Positions 47,717 to 59,709 of a DNA stretch of 64,000 nt are shown piece after piece (within the stretch, counting starts at the first letter, position 1; every line of letters starts with the position of its first letter). The notes beneath the pieces were generated by a model. The model saw nothing but the letters and a program-made list of their open reading frames with translations. It did no database searches and was not told the DNA's origin. Both the position numbers and the translations under genes were made by a program. This DNA is from Cymbidium sinense. Taxonomy: Eukaryota; Streptophyta; Magnoliopsida; Asparagales; Orchidaceae. The stretch is taken from positions 83,501-147,500 of the forward strand of contig JAKCPB010000330.1 of assembly GCA_021442155.1 (NCBI GenBank). The letters run 5' to 3'.

Positions 47717-48191
47717 TGTCACAAACCAAACTCTCCTAGCCATGCACAAGGAGGGAAGCTTCTAGAGAACTATGGAAAGAGGGAGAACAACCTAGAGGAC
47801 TCTAGAAGGTTCCACCATAATCTAGAAGGCCTTGGAAGAGGGATGCTTCAAGAGGGCTCTACAATCATATGGAACCCTCTAGAAACCTTGTATATGCTAA
47901 AGGGATGTAGAATAATCTAGAACCATGTATATTCTAGAATGATCTTGTAAGTCCATGGGGAGAGCTATAAATAGATGACCTCCCCTCTCATTTGGAGCCA
48001 TCCAAGGTTCCCAAGCATTCTTATATTCTAAAGTTCTTTTGCTTAGTAAAGTGCTTTCTCTACTTCTAACCTCTCTTCTTTAAAAGATTTGTGAGCATTT
48101 TAGTCTTGCATTGTGAGGGTTAGGCTGACTTAGAATCAAGGGAAGAGTGCTAAGGCCACACGGGTGACTTGGGGAAAGTTTCTCTGTAACA
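47717..48191 (+). repeat. Chromovirus 3' LTR
   Basis: The LTR begins TGTCACAAACC and ends TCTCTGTAACA. It aligns along its whole length with 42645-43115 and keeps the TATA box at 47966-47974. The 3' edge is placed at the CA in GTAACA; one or two bases of uncertainty remain because CACA follows. Confidence 0.92.
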
Positions 48192-48940
48192 CAATGCTCA
48201 TGATCTTAGGATCTGCATGCTTCTTTCATGGTATGTCATCATGTTGCAAATCGAATAGAATTTTTGTGCATAGTCAAAGGAAGAGATCCAAGGGGCATAC
48301 GAATTGACCGCACTTTTCAAAGTATTTGTCAGCTTGGCCATCTGACATGGAGCTTCTTCTTGCTCTCACGTGATTGTGCATGCAATGCAAGAGAAAAATG
48401 CATAATTGTTATCATGACCCTTGGGTGGTTTAGTGATGATGAAAATTGTTTGATCATGTTTTCAGGCAGTGCCTTCGGGCCAAATGCAGCATTTTGGGCA
48501 GCCTGTCTATTAGGGAGTGACTCTATCTAATAATGCTTCACTTTCGTGATGAGGCATGTCATGCATGCTGGGACGGCCGTGCCAATGGCCGTGTTGTGAG
48601 CTTGTCTAGACATGCACTAGAGCACATGCCTATATTCTTGAACCATGCATCATCGCTTCTCCGACATGGACCGTTCACCCATACAAGCCTTCCATAAGCC
48701 GTGTGAGAAAAATAATGTTGGGGTGGAAATCCAATGCACATGACCCAATAAATTTTGGCACTGACGCACTTGAGAAACATGACCTGAGAGAAATTCCAAA
48801 AAATTGGGTGCTCTTACACTTGATTAAAATAATTGAAGGTGAAGCAAAAAATTTGGGCGTGTCACGCCCGATTTTCATGAATAACGAGCCATGGTCAATG
48901 GCTGTGGCGATTGGGGGTGGCGACCAGTGGCGACGGAGGC
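48192..48940. other. Unrecognised segment between chromovirus and LINE G
   Basis: No gene is supported. Two blocks are related to the segment left of the chromovirus: 48462-48525 to 42535-42595, and 48700-48880 to 41524-41645. Their order is reversed (B then A, against A then B), although both are in direct orientation. The last 60 bp (48881-48940, GC-rich) lead into the junction motif at 48941 and look unlike any LINE 5' end here. This is probably the DNA into which G inserted. Confidence 0.5.
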
Positions 48941-48954
48941 AATTTTTGGGTTCT
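48941..48954. repeat. Junction motif at 3' end of LINE G
   Basis: AATTTTTGGGTTCT matches the shared core of the array motif and lies between non-LINE DNA and the tail of G. It is the only place where a tail meets the motif with no LINE on the other side, so the motif was probably part of the target. Confidence 0.7.
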
Positions 48955-49010
48955 TGAAAGGTGCATATGCATTAATAAAGTAAAAGGTAATACAAATAGC
49001 ACAATAGTGC

Positions 49011-52000
49011 TTACAAAAAATAGAAACTAGCTAGAAATAACAAATTCCTATCATCCTTCAACAAAGCACGAAAAGCAGGAGGGATAGTAGTACAATCAAT
49101 ACTATGCCAACAAAAACCTGAGGTAGTAGCCATCTTGGAACAAAAATCTGCCACCCCGGTTGCAATCTCGCACAACATGGGAGAACAATACTTGGTGAAA
49201 CTCAGTGAGGAAGGAGAGAACTGGAGCCCAAGAAGGGTTAACCCCATAAGTCTTCTAGGTTATGTTCTGCTGAAGGTAGCTAATCGCAGAGGAGTTGTCA
49301 CCTTCCAAAATGAGTCCTTTGTATTCAAACATCCAAGATTCTACAAATTGCTTGAACTCAAGCATGGCCTGGATCCTAATGAAAGTGTTGTCCCAATGTT
49401 GAAGATGTATCCCTCTAGCTTTGAGAAAGGCACCACCATCATCTCTGAGGACAAAACCAAGTCCCCACCCACGAAGGAAGGGTGGGTGGGCGAGGAGTCT
49501 AAGCAGGTAAATAGATAGCCCATGGGGTTGATGGAACTCCCATTACTCCTGAGATGAGAACAAACAAGGTCTAGTAAAGGTCCCAATGATGTTTACTGTA
49601 ATAATTTTTGGGGTTGCATGAGGCCGATTATGTGTCTTGGCATTACGGGTGTGCTAGACCTGATAAACAACAACACAAAAAGTTTGAGCCCATGCCAATT
49701 ATGGCTTACTGGTAGCTTGGAAGGCTTGGTACAAATCAAGTAGGTTATGAACAGCAGGTATAGGGAACCCCTAACTGATTAGAATCTAGAGAATAATAGT
49801 AGTAAGAGAACACCTGAGTATAATGTGTTCAATATTTTCAGGTTCAGTGTAGCCCCATGGACACATGGTGTCCTCCACAAGACCACGAGCATGCAACCAG
49901 CAATGGGTTGGTAATGCTCCCTTGAGTAGATGCCACCAAAACCATTTTTCCCTTAGATGAAGTCTGAGTTTGTGAGGCCAAGGGTGTACCTGTGTGTGAT
50001 CAGAGAATAAAGCCTCATAGGCAAGAGCAGTAAGAGATTTTCCTAGAGGTATATAAAGAAGCTCTAGTTGATCATTTTGCCAATATGCATGCACTAGAAC
50101 TTGTGTAATTTGTTCTACTAGAGTATGACAAAAGTAGATACATAACTTGGGAATGTCCCACGATTTGTCTTCATGTAGAAAATCACCAACACGGAGGTCC
50201 ACCAATGTTGGGGCATCCAGAAAGGTAGGAACTTGAGAAAGTGGGAGAGAATGCCGCCAAACCTAAGAGATGACTTTTACTCTCATGCCATCAGCAATAT
50301 TCCACCTGAGAATGGGGTTCAAACTGGTTGCACCATCCTAAATGACTTCCCAAGTCTTAAAATAACCCCTGGTTGAAGTCCTGTGCCATATATCATCACC
50401 ATAATGCTTCTGAAGGCACTTGTACAGCAGAGAGGATGGCCTGGTGAGGAAGTCTCATGCTAGTCTTGCCCTTAAGGGCCCTTGTCATAGAGGGGCAGAA
50501 TGGAAACCAAGCCCTCCAATCTTCTGGGATTGGCAAATGTGTGACCACGACACATAATGAGTACTCCTTGTTGTAGAGCTCTGGTGCCACAAGAAGTCTC
50601 TATACATCTTCTCAATTTTCTGCAAGACATTTCGGGAGATTATAGTATGTGAGAGTTGGTAGACCGAACCTGGAAGTAAGGAGGATCAAATGAGTGTTGC
50701 ACAACCAGTTAAGGAAAGATGACAATAGCCCCAAGATTGGAGTTTACTTCGGGCCCTTTGAGGCAGATTAAAATAATCAGTTGTGGAGAGTTTGCACATA
50801 GTAAGTTTTAGCCCAATGTAGTCCATTTCCTGCACCTTCTGAAATCCAAGTAATCGGGAAATCCGATTGGTCCACCAATGCTTAACATATTTATAGAACA
50901 TGACTACCGACATGAGGTGATTGATCCTTTGGCCCGTCCAATGGTAGTAATCCTTCAGAATAACCATAATTTGTTGTCCATGTGCAACTGAAGCCTGGGA
51001 GGTGAATAAGATATCATCAGCATACAGAAGGTGTGATATACTAGTACCTAAGGCAGCAATGGTCATCCCCAGAAGAGATCCTCTTTTCTTAAAGGCCATG
51101 GTGAGGAGCTCAAATCATATAATAAAAAGGTAGGGAGATAATGGGTAGCCTTGCTGAAATCCACAGTTAGCATGAATCCACTCTATCCTTTGCCCATTCA
51201 GCATGAGACTGAATTTTGGATGTGCAATATATTGGAGAACCCAATTACTAAAGTGAACAGGAAAACCCAATAAAGATAGCATTATTATCAATGTTTGTCA
51301 AATCATTTTGTCATAAGCTTGCTCCATATCTACCTTAATAGCCATGAATCTCTGCTGAGAGGTGGAGTGGTAAAACTTATTGATTAATTCTTGGGCAAGG
51401 AGGTAGTGATGGGAGATATTTTGCTGGGGCACAAAAGCTCCTTGTTCCTTAGAGATAAGAGTGGGAAGGACATGCTTGAGTCAATTTACCAAGACTTTAG
51501 CAATGATTTTATAAATGGTGGGGCACAAGCTGAAAGGCCAAAATTTAGCAAGAATGTTTGTGTCAGGTACCTTTGGGATTACGATAATAAGAGTTTGCTT
51601 CCAAGATTCATCCATACAAGAGGTCTCAAAGAACTCTAAGACAGCTGCAATGACATCTTCCTTAACACAGTTACAAAACCTTTTGTAAAAGGAAGCTGTA
51701 ATTCCATCAAAACCAGGTGCTCTATTATCCCCCCATAGATCGAAGGGCCTCCCAAATCTCCAGCTCTGAAACAAGAGCATCAAGAAGTGGCTGAATGGCA
51801 AGAGGAACTTGTTGATTAATAGGTGGAACTGACCAATCCAAAAAGTCAACATCCCTAGAAGCCCATTTTTTTTGGAAAAAGGAAGTGAATGCTACATAAA
51901 TATTAGCTGGGTTGTTGAATAGCCTCCCATCATCCAACTTCACACTTGAGATTCTGTTACTCCTGTGCTTAGAAGAAGCAACAAAATGAAAAAGTGAGTA

Positions 52001-53093
52001 TTGTCATCCCCTTCTTGGATCTAGCAAATTTTTGCCCATTGTTTCCACCAAGAATTGAGTCTGGATAGGGTAGAATTAAGCTGTTGTGCTTTTTGTCAAA
52101 GTGCACCCTACTCCTCAAGTGAGAGGCCAATATGAGTAAATTCGGCCAACTAGAGATCATCTACTTCCTTAGTCAATTTGTCTTTTTATTCCTGAAGGTT
52201 CTTCACCTTTACTTTTGCTTAAATGGTGAAGGGCCTAAAGAGTACGACTGGTTTTGCGGTTAAGGATACTAGCTTTAGTCCCATAATCATTCTTTTTCCA
52301 TGAGGTCCAGACAAGCTTCCATGCAGCTGGGTATGAGAGCCATGTGTCTTCAAATTTGAGTCAACAATGTGAAGGGCTTCTAGATTGAGGTTGGACCTAT
52401 AGCAGCAAAGGACTGCGATCAAAGGCAAGTTGGGTGAGATGATGAACCTTGGTGTTCCGGATGATGTTGGAAGTCATATAGTTGATAAATATTCGATCAA
52501 GGTGAACCCAAATTTTGCTCTGACCATCTTTATTATTGGTCAAGGTGAAGCGAAGGCCAATGAACTCAAGTTCATGAAGGTCAGAAGAAATTAGGCAATC
52601 CTCCATCTCTTTGGCAGCCTGAGAATTAGAAAAGGGCTTCCTACCTTTCTTATCAAGTTGTGTCAATATACAACTGAAGTCTCCTCCAATAATAATTGGT
52701 ATAGAAAGATCCATATTAGCAGAAATAGAATACCATAATTGTCTCCTACAATGAAGATCCTTGTGAGCATAAACCCAACCAATAATCCATTGATGATGAT
52801 CAACCATGGAAGCTGTACCCATCACTAACTGATCAGAGAGAAGAAGAGGAGAAAAGCCCACAATTGTAGTATGCCAAAGTAGGATTATGCCACCAGAGTT
52901 CCCCTGGAAGGATGATAAAGAAAGCTCCAACCTATGCCAACCAATTTATCAACCTCTTGTCTGGAGATGTGCTCCACTCTGGTTTCCAATAAGCCAATGA
53001 GACAAAGATCATGTCCACCTATAAGGTGGCTTAGGTAGTTGGCCATGGATGATTTTAGGCACCCTAATAGTTCCAGAATAGGATGGAAGACAT
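49011..53093 (-). pseudogene. LINE G ORF2: endonuclease-RT-zf-RVT-RNase H, broken
   Basis: The ATG at 53091-53093 is in a TAATG overlap with ORF1. Endonuclease is at 52885-53093 (L-L-E-T-R-V-E) and 52397-52930, a 177-codon open stretch with G-G-D-F-S-C-I-L-T and W-V-H-L-D-R. The catalytic S-D-H has become F-D-R. RT is at 50686-51852 with the Y-A-D-D box intact at 51013-51024 (H-L-L-Y-A-D-D-I-L-F) and G-A-P-G-F-D-G-I-T upstream. zf-RVT is at 49786-50205 (C-P-W-G-Y, second Cys lost). RNase H is at 49011-49590 in at least two frames. Shifts lie near 50390, 51250 and 52200. Confidence 0.87.
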
Positions 53094-55485
53094 TATTGAA
53101 CCATAAGGGGCGTGTCCTCACTGACTAGTAAATCAATAGTCACCTTCTTCCACTTCTTAGGAAGTACTTCACCTGTGCCCTCCTGAATGACTTCTTTTTC
53201 CTGAAAGGAGAAGGAGGCCTTATGCTTGCTAGATTTTCCCTTGCCTGAATTGATCTTGGGTGGCTGAATAGGCTTGGGCACAACTGCGGGAGCTTGAAAG
53301 ACTGGGGAAGTGGAGATATCAATGGTAGGGAGGAGTTGTTGTAAAGATGGTACCTTAGGTGGCTGGACTCCATTAGACCAAGGAGCTTTATTCAATGAAG
53401 AAGGTTTATGGGCAACCTTTCCACCCTCCTTATGCTTGGGGTTGTCGTGCTATGGTTAGGTTTCTTTTTCTTGGTGAAAAGGACCCATGGGCCATATTCC
53501 TCCTGAGGGTGAAGTGGAGGTAGAGAACTTGTAGCATCATAGACTTGGGGCTCCTGACCCTGCACCAGAGTGGTGGAATTTCCTTGGGCAGACACTATGG
53601 ATGGTGAATTGACATCTATCTCCACAACCTGGGGAGGATCTTGCATAGGAGGAGGAGAGGTAACCTATGGGGGAAGAGGTGTAGCTCTAGCCTGAGGAGA
53701 AGCAGTAGCCTTCTTCAGAGGACAAGTATCTACTTTATGGCCAACCTTACTACAAGTAAAACATAATTGAGAGATACCCTCATATTCCATAGGCTGAAAG
53801 AATCAGCCATGTCTACCTTGCAGCCATACTCAAGGAGAGAGTTTTTGGGAAAGATCAAGATGGTTGCAGACTCTGGCATACAAATTATAGCCCCAACTGT
53901 CAGTCAGATGGTCTACCCATAATGGCTCTCCAATATAGGATGCAATCCTGGAAATATTAATATTATCCCAATATAAGAGAGGGAGGTGTGGTAATCTTAC
54001 CCAAATCGGAGAAGATAATCCATAAAATGAATTTGGGTTAAAATCAAGGGACAATTTATTCAGGTCAATAACATTTCCAGCTATGAACCATGGACCATTC
54101 ATAAGAATAGCATCCCTTGCTTCAACAATGTCAAAAATACAGACAAAGTAGTCTGATGCCACCATGATGAGTTTGAACTTGCCCCATTGGCCCCATTTTC
54201 TTTGAAGATCATTGTTAAAATAGTAGAAAGGTGGCCTCTTACCCAAGATTTTACATACAAGGGCTTTCTCTAGTTTTGATTGATTGTCTTCAAGTGTCAT
54301 CAAGCATAATGGTATTCCCATCTTCCATTAAGGCTGAGGATTTGTCCACAGGTCTAAGCTTAACATACTTCTTTGTCTTCCAGGGGTTTGGTTGAGAAGA
54401 GCTATGTTGTCCATTCAAAGTTCTAGGGTTGGCCAAGCCTGAGATGTTGGAAAGAGGCTGTGGTGGAAAGGGAGGATGCCCCATTCCAACCCTAGAATGA
54501 GTGGAGCTTCGAGGCTTAGTTGCCCCAGGGAGAATACCCCAAAATAATTGGTTCGGTTCTATTGAGGCATTATCACAAACACCTTGAGTGCTCTAAACTG
54601 GAACAATGAAACTAGTCATGTGTAGGACCAGACACCCTGTCCAACAGTGGAGGAACATCTGGTTTGTTTAGCCACAGTCGAAACCTCCATGTCTTCCAAT
54701 TCTTGTGCTACCTGAGCCCTGCTGCTGGCGTGAAGGATTGGGCCATGGGCATTAGCCACTATACCTAGGCCAGTGTGCACCAATAGCATAGATGTGTGGG
54801 TAGATGAAGCGCCATGTGCATGCAGTCCCACAGATCCCCCAAATGACGGTAGCTGAGGCATCACCCCACTCCAGCATGCGCCTGTTGGGCTGTTGCATGT
54901 GGAAAGACTTTATGAGTTCCTGTTGGTCTCCCGATCATGGGCGCCTCCCACATTTTGGTTGCATGTGGCGTTGGTCTCCAGTGTGGGGACCGTCGATTCC
55001 ACATCGCTGTGCCTTTGCTCCTGCCCTTCTGCTTCTCGCCTTCTGGCGGAGTCCACCTCCGCCGTGTTATGTACTTCCGATTACCGGGCATGCTACAAGT
55101 GCGCTACCCTGCCTTTCTGGTTAGCGCCAAGCACGGCACTCTCCATGGCTAGTCCTTTTTGCAGCTTGCAACCACATGTTGCCACAGAAGGCAACTCCAC
55201 TCCGTCCAGAAATTGGCAAGGGACATGAAGTCTAGCCATGCTTTCCACGCCCTCCTGGGCAACCATACTGACATCCTCCATGATGTCCATTGCCAAGCCT
55301 ATAGCAGCCAGCCCGAGAGCAACCTTTGGACCTTCAGCCCATGCAGAATCTACAGGGATGTCGCTGCCACCATGCCTTGCAGAGTGAACAGTGTTGCCAT
55401 TGCTTGAATGCTTACTAGTGTCTCTTCCTCCCCTTCTCGTCAACTTGTGACATGGAGGAGGTGACCGACAGCCACCTCCTGCCAT
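53093..55485 (-). pseudogene. LINE G ORF1: DUF4283 and CCHC zinc knuckle, broken
   Basis: The start ATG (55483-55485) opens M-A-G-G-G-C-R-S-P-P-P and stays open to 55093 within a 155-codon stretch whose upstream part is leader. The variable region is broken near 54860-55090. The motif T-Q-G-V-C-D-N-A lies at about 54563-54592, with C-T changed to S-T. V-D-K-S-S-A-L-M-E-D lies at 54290-54484. DUF4283 is at 53830-54321 (N-G-P-W-F-I-A-G-N-V-I, P-L-W-V-D-H-L-T). The knuckle C-F-T-C-S-K-V-G-H-K-V-D-T-C is at 53722-53763. The basic tail (53093-53646) ends M-V-Q at TAA, which overlaps the ORF2 ATG. Confidence 0.84.
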
Positions 55486-55559
55486 AGAGAGAGATCCTGT
55501 TGGAAAATTGAGCTCTAGATAGAGAGAGATTGAGTGGAAAATGAAAGCCTCCACCCCCA

Positions 55560-55575
55560 AAAGTTTTTGGGTTCT
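55560..55575. repeat. Junction G/H: single intact motif
   Basis: A perfect AAAGTTTTTGGGTTCT lies between the leader of G and the tail of H (TGTGAAAGTTGCATTTGC). Confidence 0.78.
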
Positions 55576-55645
55576 GTGAAAGTTGCATTTGCATTAAAAT
55601 AATAAAGAGGTTACAAACTAGCACAGAGGTGCAATAAAAAATAGA

Positions 55646-58600
55646 CTAAGTAGGAGACATATGCTTCCTATCATCCTTTAAAATGAGAAAAGCAGGATGA
55701 ATAGTACAATAGTCAGTAGAATGCCAATAGAAGTCATCACTTGTGGCAAGCTGAGCACAAAAATTTGCTAATCGATTATAGTCCCTGCAGGTGTGGGAGA
55801 AGAGCACCTGATGAAAATCTCTAAGGAATCTAAGATCTAGAGCCTGGGGTGGTTGGGCTGTCCAGAAAGTCTGCTGCAATGTTTGTTGGAGGTAAGTCAT
55901 AACACTGTGGTTGTCTTCCTCAAGAACGAGACCTTTGTACTCATGCATCCAAGGCTCTATGAGCTACTTGTTGGCCATCATAGCTTGCATTTCAACAAAT
56001 GTGTTGTCTCAATGTTGTAGATGAATTCTTGTAGCTTTGATGAAGTTTCCAAACTCGTCCCTGATTACCACACCAATACCTGCCTGGCCAGAAGGAAGGA
56101 GGGCACCATCAACACTGGCTTTGAGCCATCCAGGGAGTCCAAGAGGAGGAAGAGTGTAGCCAGTGTGGCTAGTGGAGCTCCCATTGCTCATAAAAAGGAA
56201 AGGCAGAAGTGTTGGTGAATGTCTCCAAAATGTTGGCCACAATCAGCTTTGGGGATCCATGAGGGTAGCCATGGGTCTTGGCATTTATGGTCCTCCACAC
56301 TTGATACACCACATAGCAATAGGCTCTACCCCAAGCTGAATTTTCCTTGGGGGTTTTGTCGAAGGAACTAAGGAGCTCATGGGAGTTGGCAAAAGAAGGC
56401 ATGTTGAACCCCCAAGTAGAGAGAGTCTATAGAACAACAATCGTGAGAGAGCATTTGGTCCAAGTACTCTGCCTCTGGGTAGCCCCAAGGGCATTGGACC
56501 TCCTCAACAAGTCCCCCCTTCTGTAGCCAAGTGAGGGTTGGCAGGGCACCCTTCAAAATTCATGACTAAAATATCTTTTCCCAGGGATGAAGTTGGAATT
56601 CCTGGATCCATTGGTTGCAAGGGCTAATTTGAGGAAAGAGAGCATGATAAGCTACAGCAGTTAGGGACTGACCTAGTGGGAGATGTATTTTCTTTGGCTC
56701 ATCAGCCACAAAGTCAAGATGCAGCACTACCCTTCTAATCTGGTCCACCAGGTCCCTCCCAAAGTGGAGCTCCAACTTTGCACTATCACAAGTACGGTCA
56801 GGTAGAATGAAATCACCCACACTCTAATCTTCAAGGGTGGTAGCATCAAGAAAAGTAGGCCTCCTGGAAAGGGAAAGATCAGTCAGCCAAGTGTGGGATA
56901 ATATCTGAACCCTACTTCCATCAGCTAGCCACCATTGAATGAGAGGCTTAAGGCTCTTAGCTCCACTAAGTAGGACAGCCCAAAACATGGAGTCACCCCT
57001 CCTCAAGGATCCATCCCATATGTCATCACCATACCATTCCCGCAAGCATCAGTGGAGGGGGGAGGTAGGCTTTTGTAAGAAATCCTAGGCAAGTGTTGCT
57101 TTTAGGGGGCCTGTCCAAGTGGTGGCAGAGTGGAACCCCAGCCTGCCAAGCTTTTGAGGTGTACAAAAGGTGGACCACTTGACATAATGGATGATTTTTT
57201 GTGTGGAGCTCTTGTCCCAGAGAAAGGACCAGTACAATTTCTCAATTTCTTATAACATATTTATAAGCATGATAGTATGTGTTAGCTGGTAGATGTAACA
57301 TAGAAGCGAGGCAGAAGAAATGAGAGTAGCACAGCCTGCCAGGGAAAGGACCCGAGATCCCCATGCCATAATCTTCTTCTTGGCCCACTGAATCAGATGG
57401 GAATAATTAACGTTGTGTAATTTCCACATGGCTAGCTTGAGGCTAAGATACTCCATCTCCTGGATCCGTCTGAACCCAATCATCCTAGTGATGCGATTAG
57501 TTCTCCATCTCTTGGAAGCTTTTCTAAACAGGATGGTAGATTTGGAATAATTGATCCACTAACCCGTCCAAGCACAATACTCCTCAAGAATGCCCTTAAT
57601 TTGTTTGTCAGGCATCACCGAGGCCTGAGAAGTGATGAGAATATCATCAGCATAAAGAAAATTAGAGATATAGGTACCTCTAGCAGTGATGGTCAAGCCT
57701 AGATTAGGCCCCCATTATCTAAAGGCTAACGTAATGAGCTTAGAACAAAGGATGAATAGGTATGGTGAGAGTGGGCAACCCTAGCAAAAACCACAGTGAG
57801 CATCAATCCACTCAGTCCATTGGCCATTCAGCAATTTAAAAAATTTAGGATGTGTGACACACTGGATCACCCAACTGTTAAATCTTACAGGGAAGCCCAT
57901 CAAGGATAGCATCTGCTCTAGAGTTTGCCAACTCATCCGATCCATGTCAACCTTGATTTCCATGAAGCTAACCTGAGAGGTTGAATGCTGGAACTTATTG
58001 AAGATCTTTTGAGCAAGGAGGCAGTGGTGGGAAATGCTTCTCTATGGAACAAAGGCTCCCTGTTCTTCTGGAATAAGGATAGGGAGGATATGCTTCAGCC
58101 TGTTCACCAAGATCTTTGCAATGAGCTTATAGATGGTCTCGCATAAACTGATTGGCCAAAATTTGGAAGAGAAATTAGCACTAGCAACTTTGGGTAGTAG
58201 CACAATGATTGTTTCCTTCTAGGAGTCAGCCATATGGGAAGTGCCACAGAATTCCTGAATGACTGCAATGACATAAAGTATCACACATTGCCAAAATTTC
58301 TTGTAGAAGGAGGATGTGATCCCATCCAAGCCTGGAGCCCGGTTGGCCCCCATAGAATATATGGCATCCCAAATTTCCTGCTAAGTTACGGCTACATCAA
58401 GAAGTGGTTTAACATGAGGTGGTACCTATTGCTCAGTAGGCAAAGTAGGCCAATTATCAAGGGAGACAGCCCCCTCAACCCATTTCTGTCAAAAGATGGC
58501 CGTAAATGCAGTAGATATAGCCTTAGGACTATCCACCAGGCTCCCATCATCCATCTTAACATAGTTTATCCTGTTGGTGCAATGTCAAAAAGAAGCAAAA

Positions 58601-59709
58601 GTGTGAAAAAAGTGAGTATTACCATCCCCGCTGTTTAGCCATCTAGCTCAGCCTTTGCTTCCACCAAGAGTTGAGCCTTGCTAGTGTAGAGTTCAGCTCA
58701 ATAACCTTGGAGCGAAGTTCAACATCCTGTGCCATAGTGAAGTCTTCATCAGATTAATCTGCAATCTAGAGAGTGGCAATATCCCTCTCTAGCTCATCCT
58801 TGAGTGAATCGAGATCATTCAACTTGCTTTTACTCCAATGAAAGAGGTCCTTCAAAGTACGACTACTCTTACATTGGAGGATAGTAGCTTTGGTATCAAA
58901 ATCAGCTTTGTTCCATTTTTGCCAAACAAGCTTATATACTATAGGATATGAAAGCCAAGTGTCTTCAAATCTCAACCAGTGCTGTGGTGGGTCATGTGTA
59001 GTTGGTGTAACTGGAAGCAACAGGGGGCAATGGTTAGAAGCAATGCGGGGGAGAGGGCAAACCTTTGTGTCTCGGAGGAGGTTGGAGGCTAAAGATTTAA
59101 CCAAAACATGATCAAGGTGCACCCAAATTTTGCTTCGACCATCTTTATTATTGGTCTAAGTGTATTGTGGGCAAACAAAATCAAGCTCATGCAAGTCAGC
59201 CAAGGCCATGCAATCCTCCATCTCCTGCACTGCCTGAGAGTAAGTGAATTGCTTCCCACCTTTTTATCATTGTGTGTCAGAATGTGGTTGAAGTCTCCAC
59301 CTATGATGGTAGGGGTCTGTTGCTCTATATTATCCTTTATGGTCTGCTAAAGATCTCTCTTATGATGATAGTCTTTGTTGGCATAAACCCAGCCAAGAGT
59401 CTAGTGAGTGCTATCAGCCATACCAATGTTGCCCAACACAATCTGATCAATCATGAATAGGGGGAAGAATTCAACCAAATCCTCTTGCCAAAAAATGATC
59501 AACCCTCTAGAATTCTCCACAGAAGGGTGACAAAGAAACTGTCAGTTGCTTCCAACTAACTTGTCCACCTCCTTTCTAGTAATCTGCTCAATTCTGGTCT
59601 CCACTAGGCTAATGATACAAAGGTTGTGTCCACCAATGAGGTGGCGTAGTTAGTTGCCCATAGTTTTCTTATGGGCATCCCTACAGTTCCAGAACAGAAT
59701 AGAGGACAT
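55646..59709 (-). pseudogene. LINE H ORF2: endonuclease-RT-zf-RVT-RNase H, broken
   Basis: The start ATG (59707-59709) overlaps the ORF1 stop in TGATG. Endonuclease covers about 58766-59709; the catalytic box is S-N-H-C-P (Asp to Asn) within 58766-59122, next to H-L-D-H-V-L-V. RT covers about 57250-58640 with the Y-A-D-D box intact at 57643-57654. The linker M-G-D-F-I-L-P-D-R-T-C-D (56566-56820) and a degraded zf-RVT (56285-56560) follow. RNase H is at 55646-56242 (L-V-L-E-E-D-N, Gly to Glu in E-G-D; W-H-S-T-D). Stops and shifts are scattered throughout, for example near 57780 and 58640. Confidence 0.86.

Larger units (their letters stand above)
42645..48191 (+). mobile_element. Ty3/gypsy chromovirus (Reina-like), nearly complete, dead
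   Basis: This 5.5-kb LTR retrotransposon has two 5'-TG...CA-3' LTRs of about 470 bp, an initiator tRNA-Met primer site, one long gag-pol reading path, a C-terminal chromodomain and a purine tract before the 3' LTR. Domain order gag-protease-RT-RNase H-integrase marks Ty3/gypsy; the chromodomain marks a chromovirus. Small size and a single gag-pol frame suggest the Reina group (inference). No clear 5-bp target duplication is visible (ATAAT at the left, CAATG or ACAAT at the right). Confidence 0.93.
48955..55559 (-). mobile_element. LINE copy G (type I), full length
   Basis: This 6.6-kb type I element on the minus strand has a 56-bp 3' UTR, ORF2 (49011-53093), ORF1 (53093-55485) and a 75-bp leader. 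Flanks share AGAACCCAAAAA (48941-48954 side and 55560-55575 side), consistent with a target duplication. Its 5' third is closely similar to copy A. It keeps an intact RT catalytic box. Confidence 0.9.

Noticed and set aside
42640..48196. A 5-bp target duplication for the chromovirus (ATAAT/ACAAT)
   Set aside because: It matches at four of five bases only if the 3' LTR is shortened against the TG..CA rule, so it is not supported.
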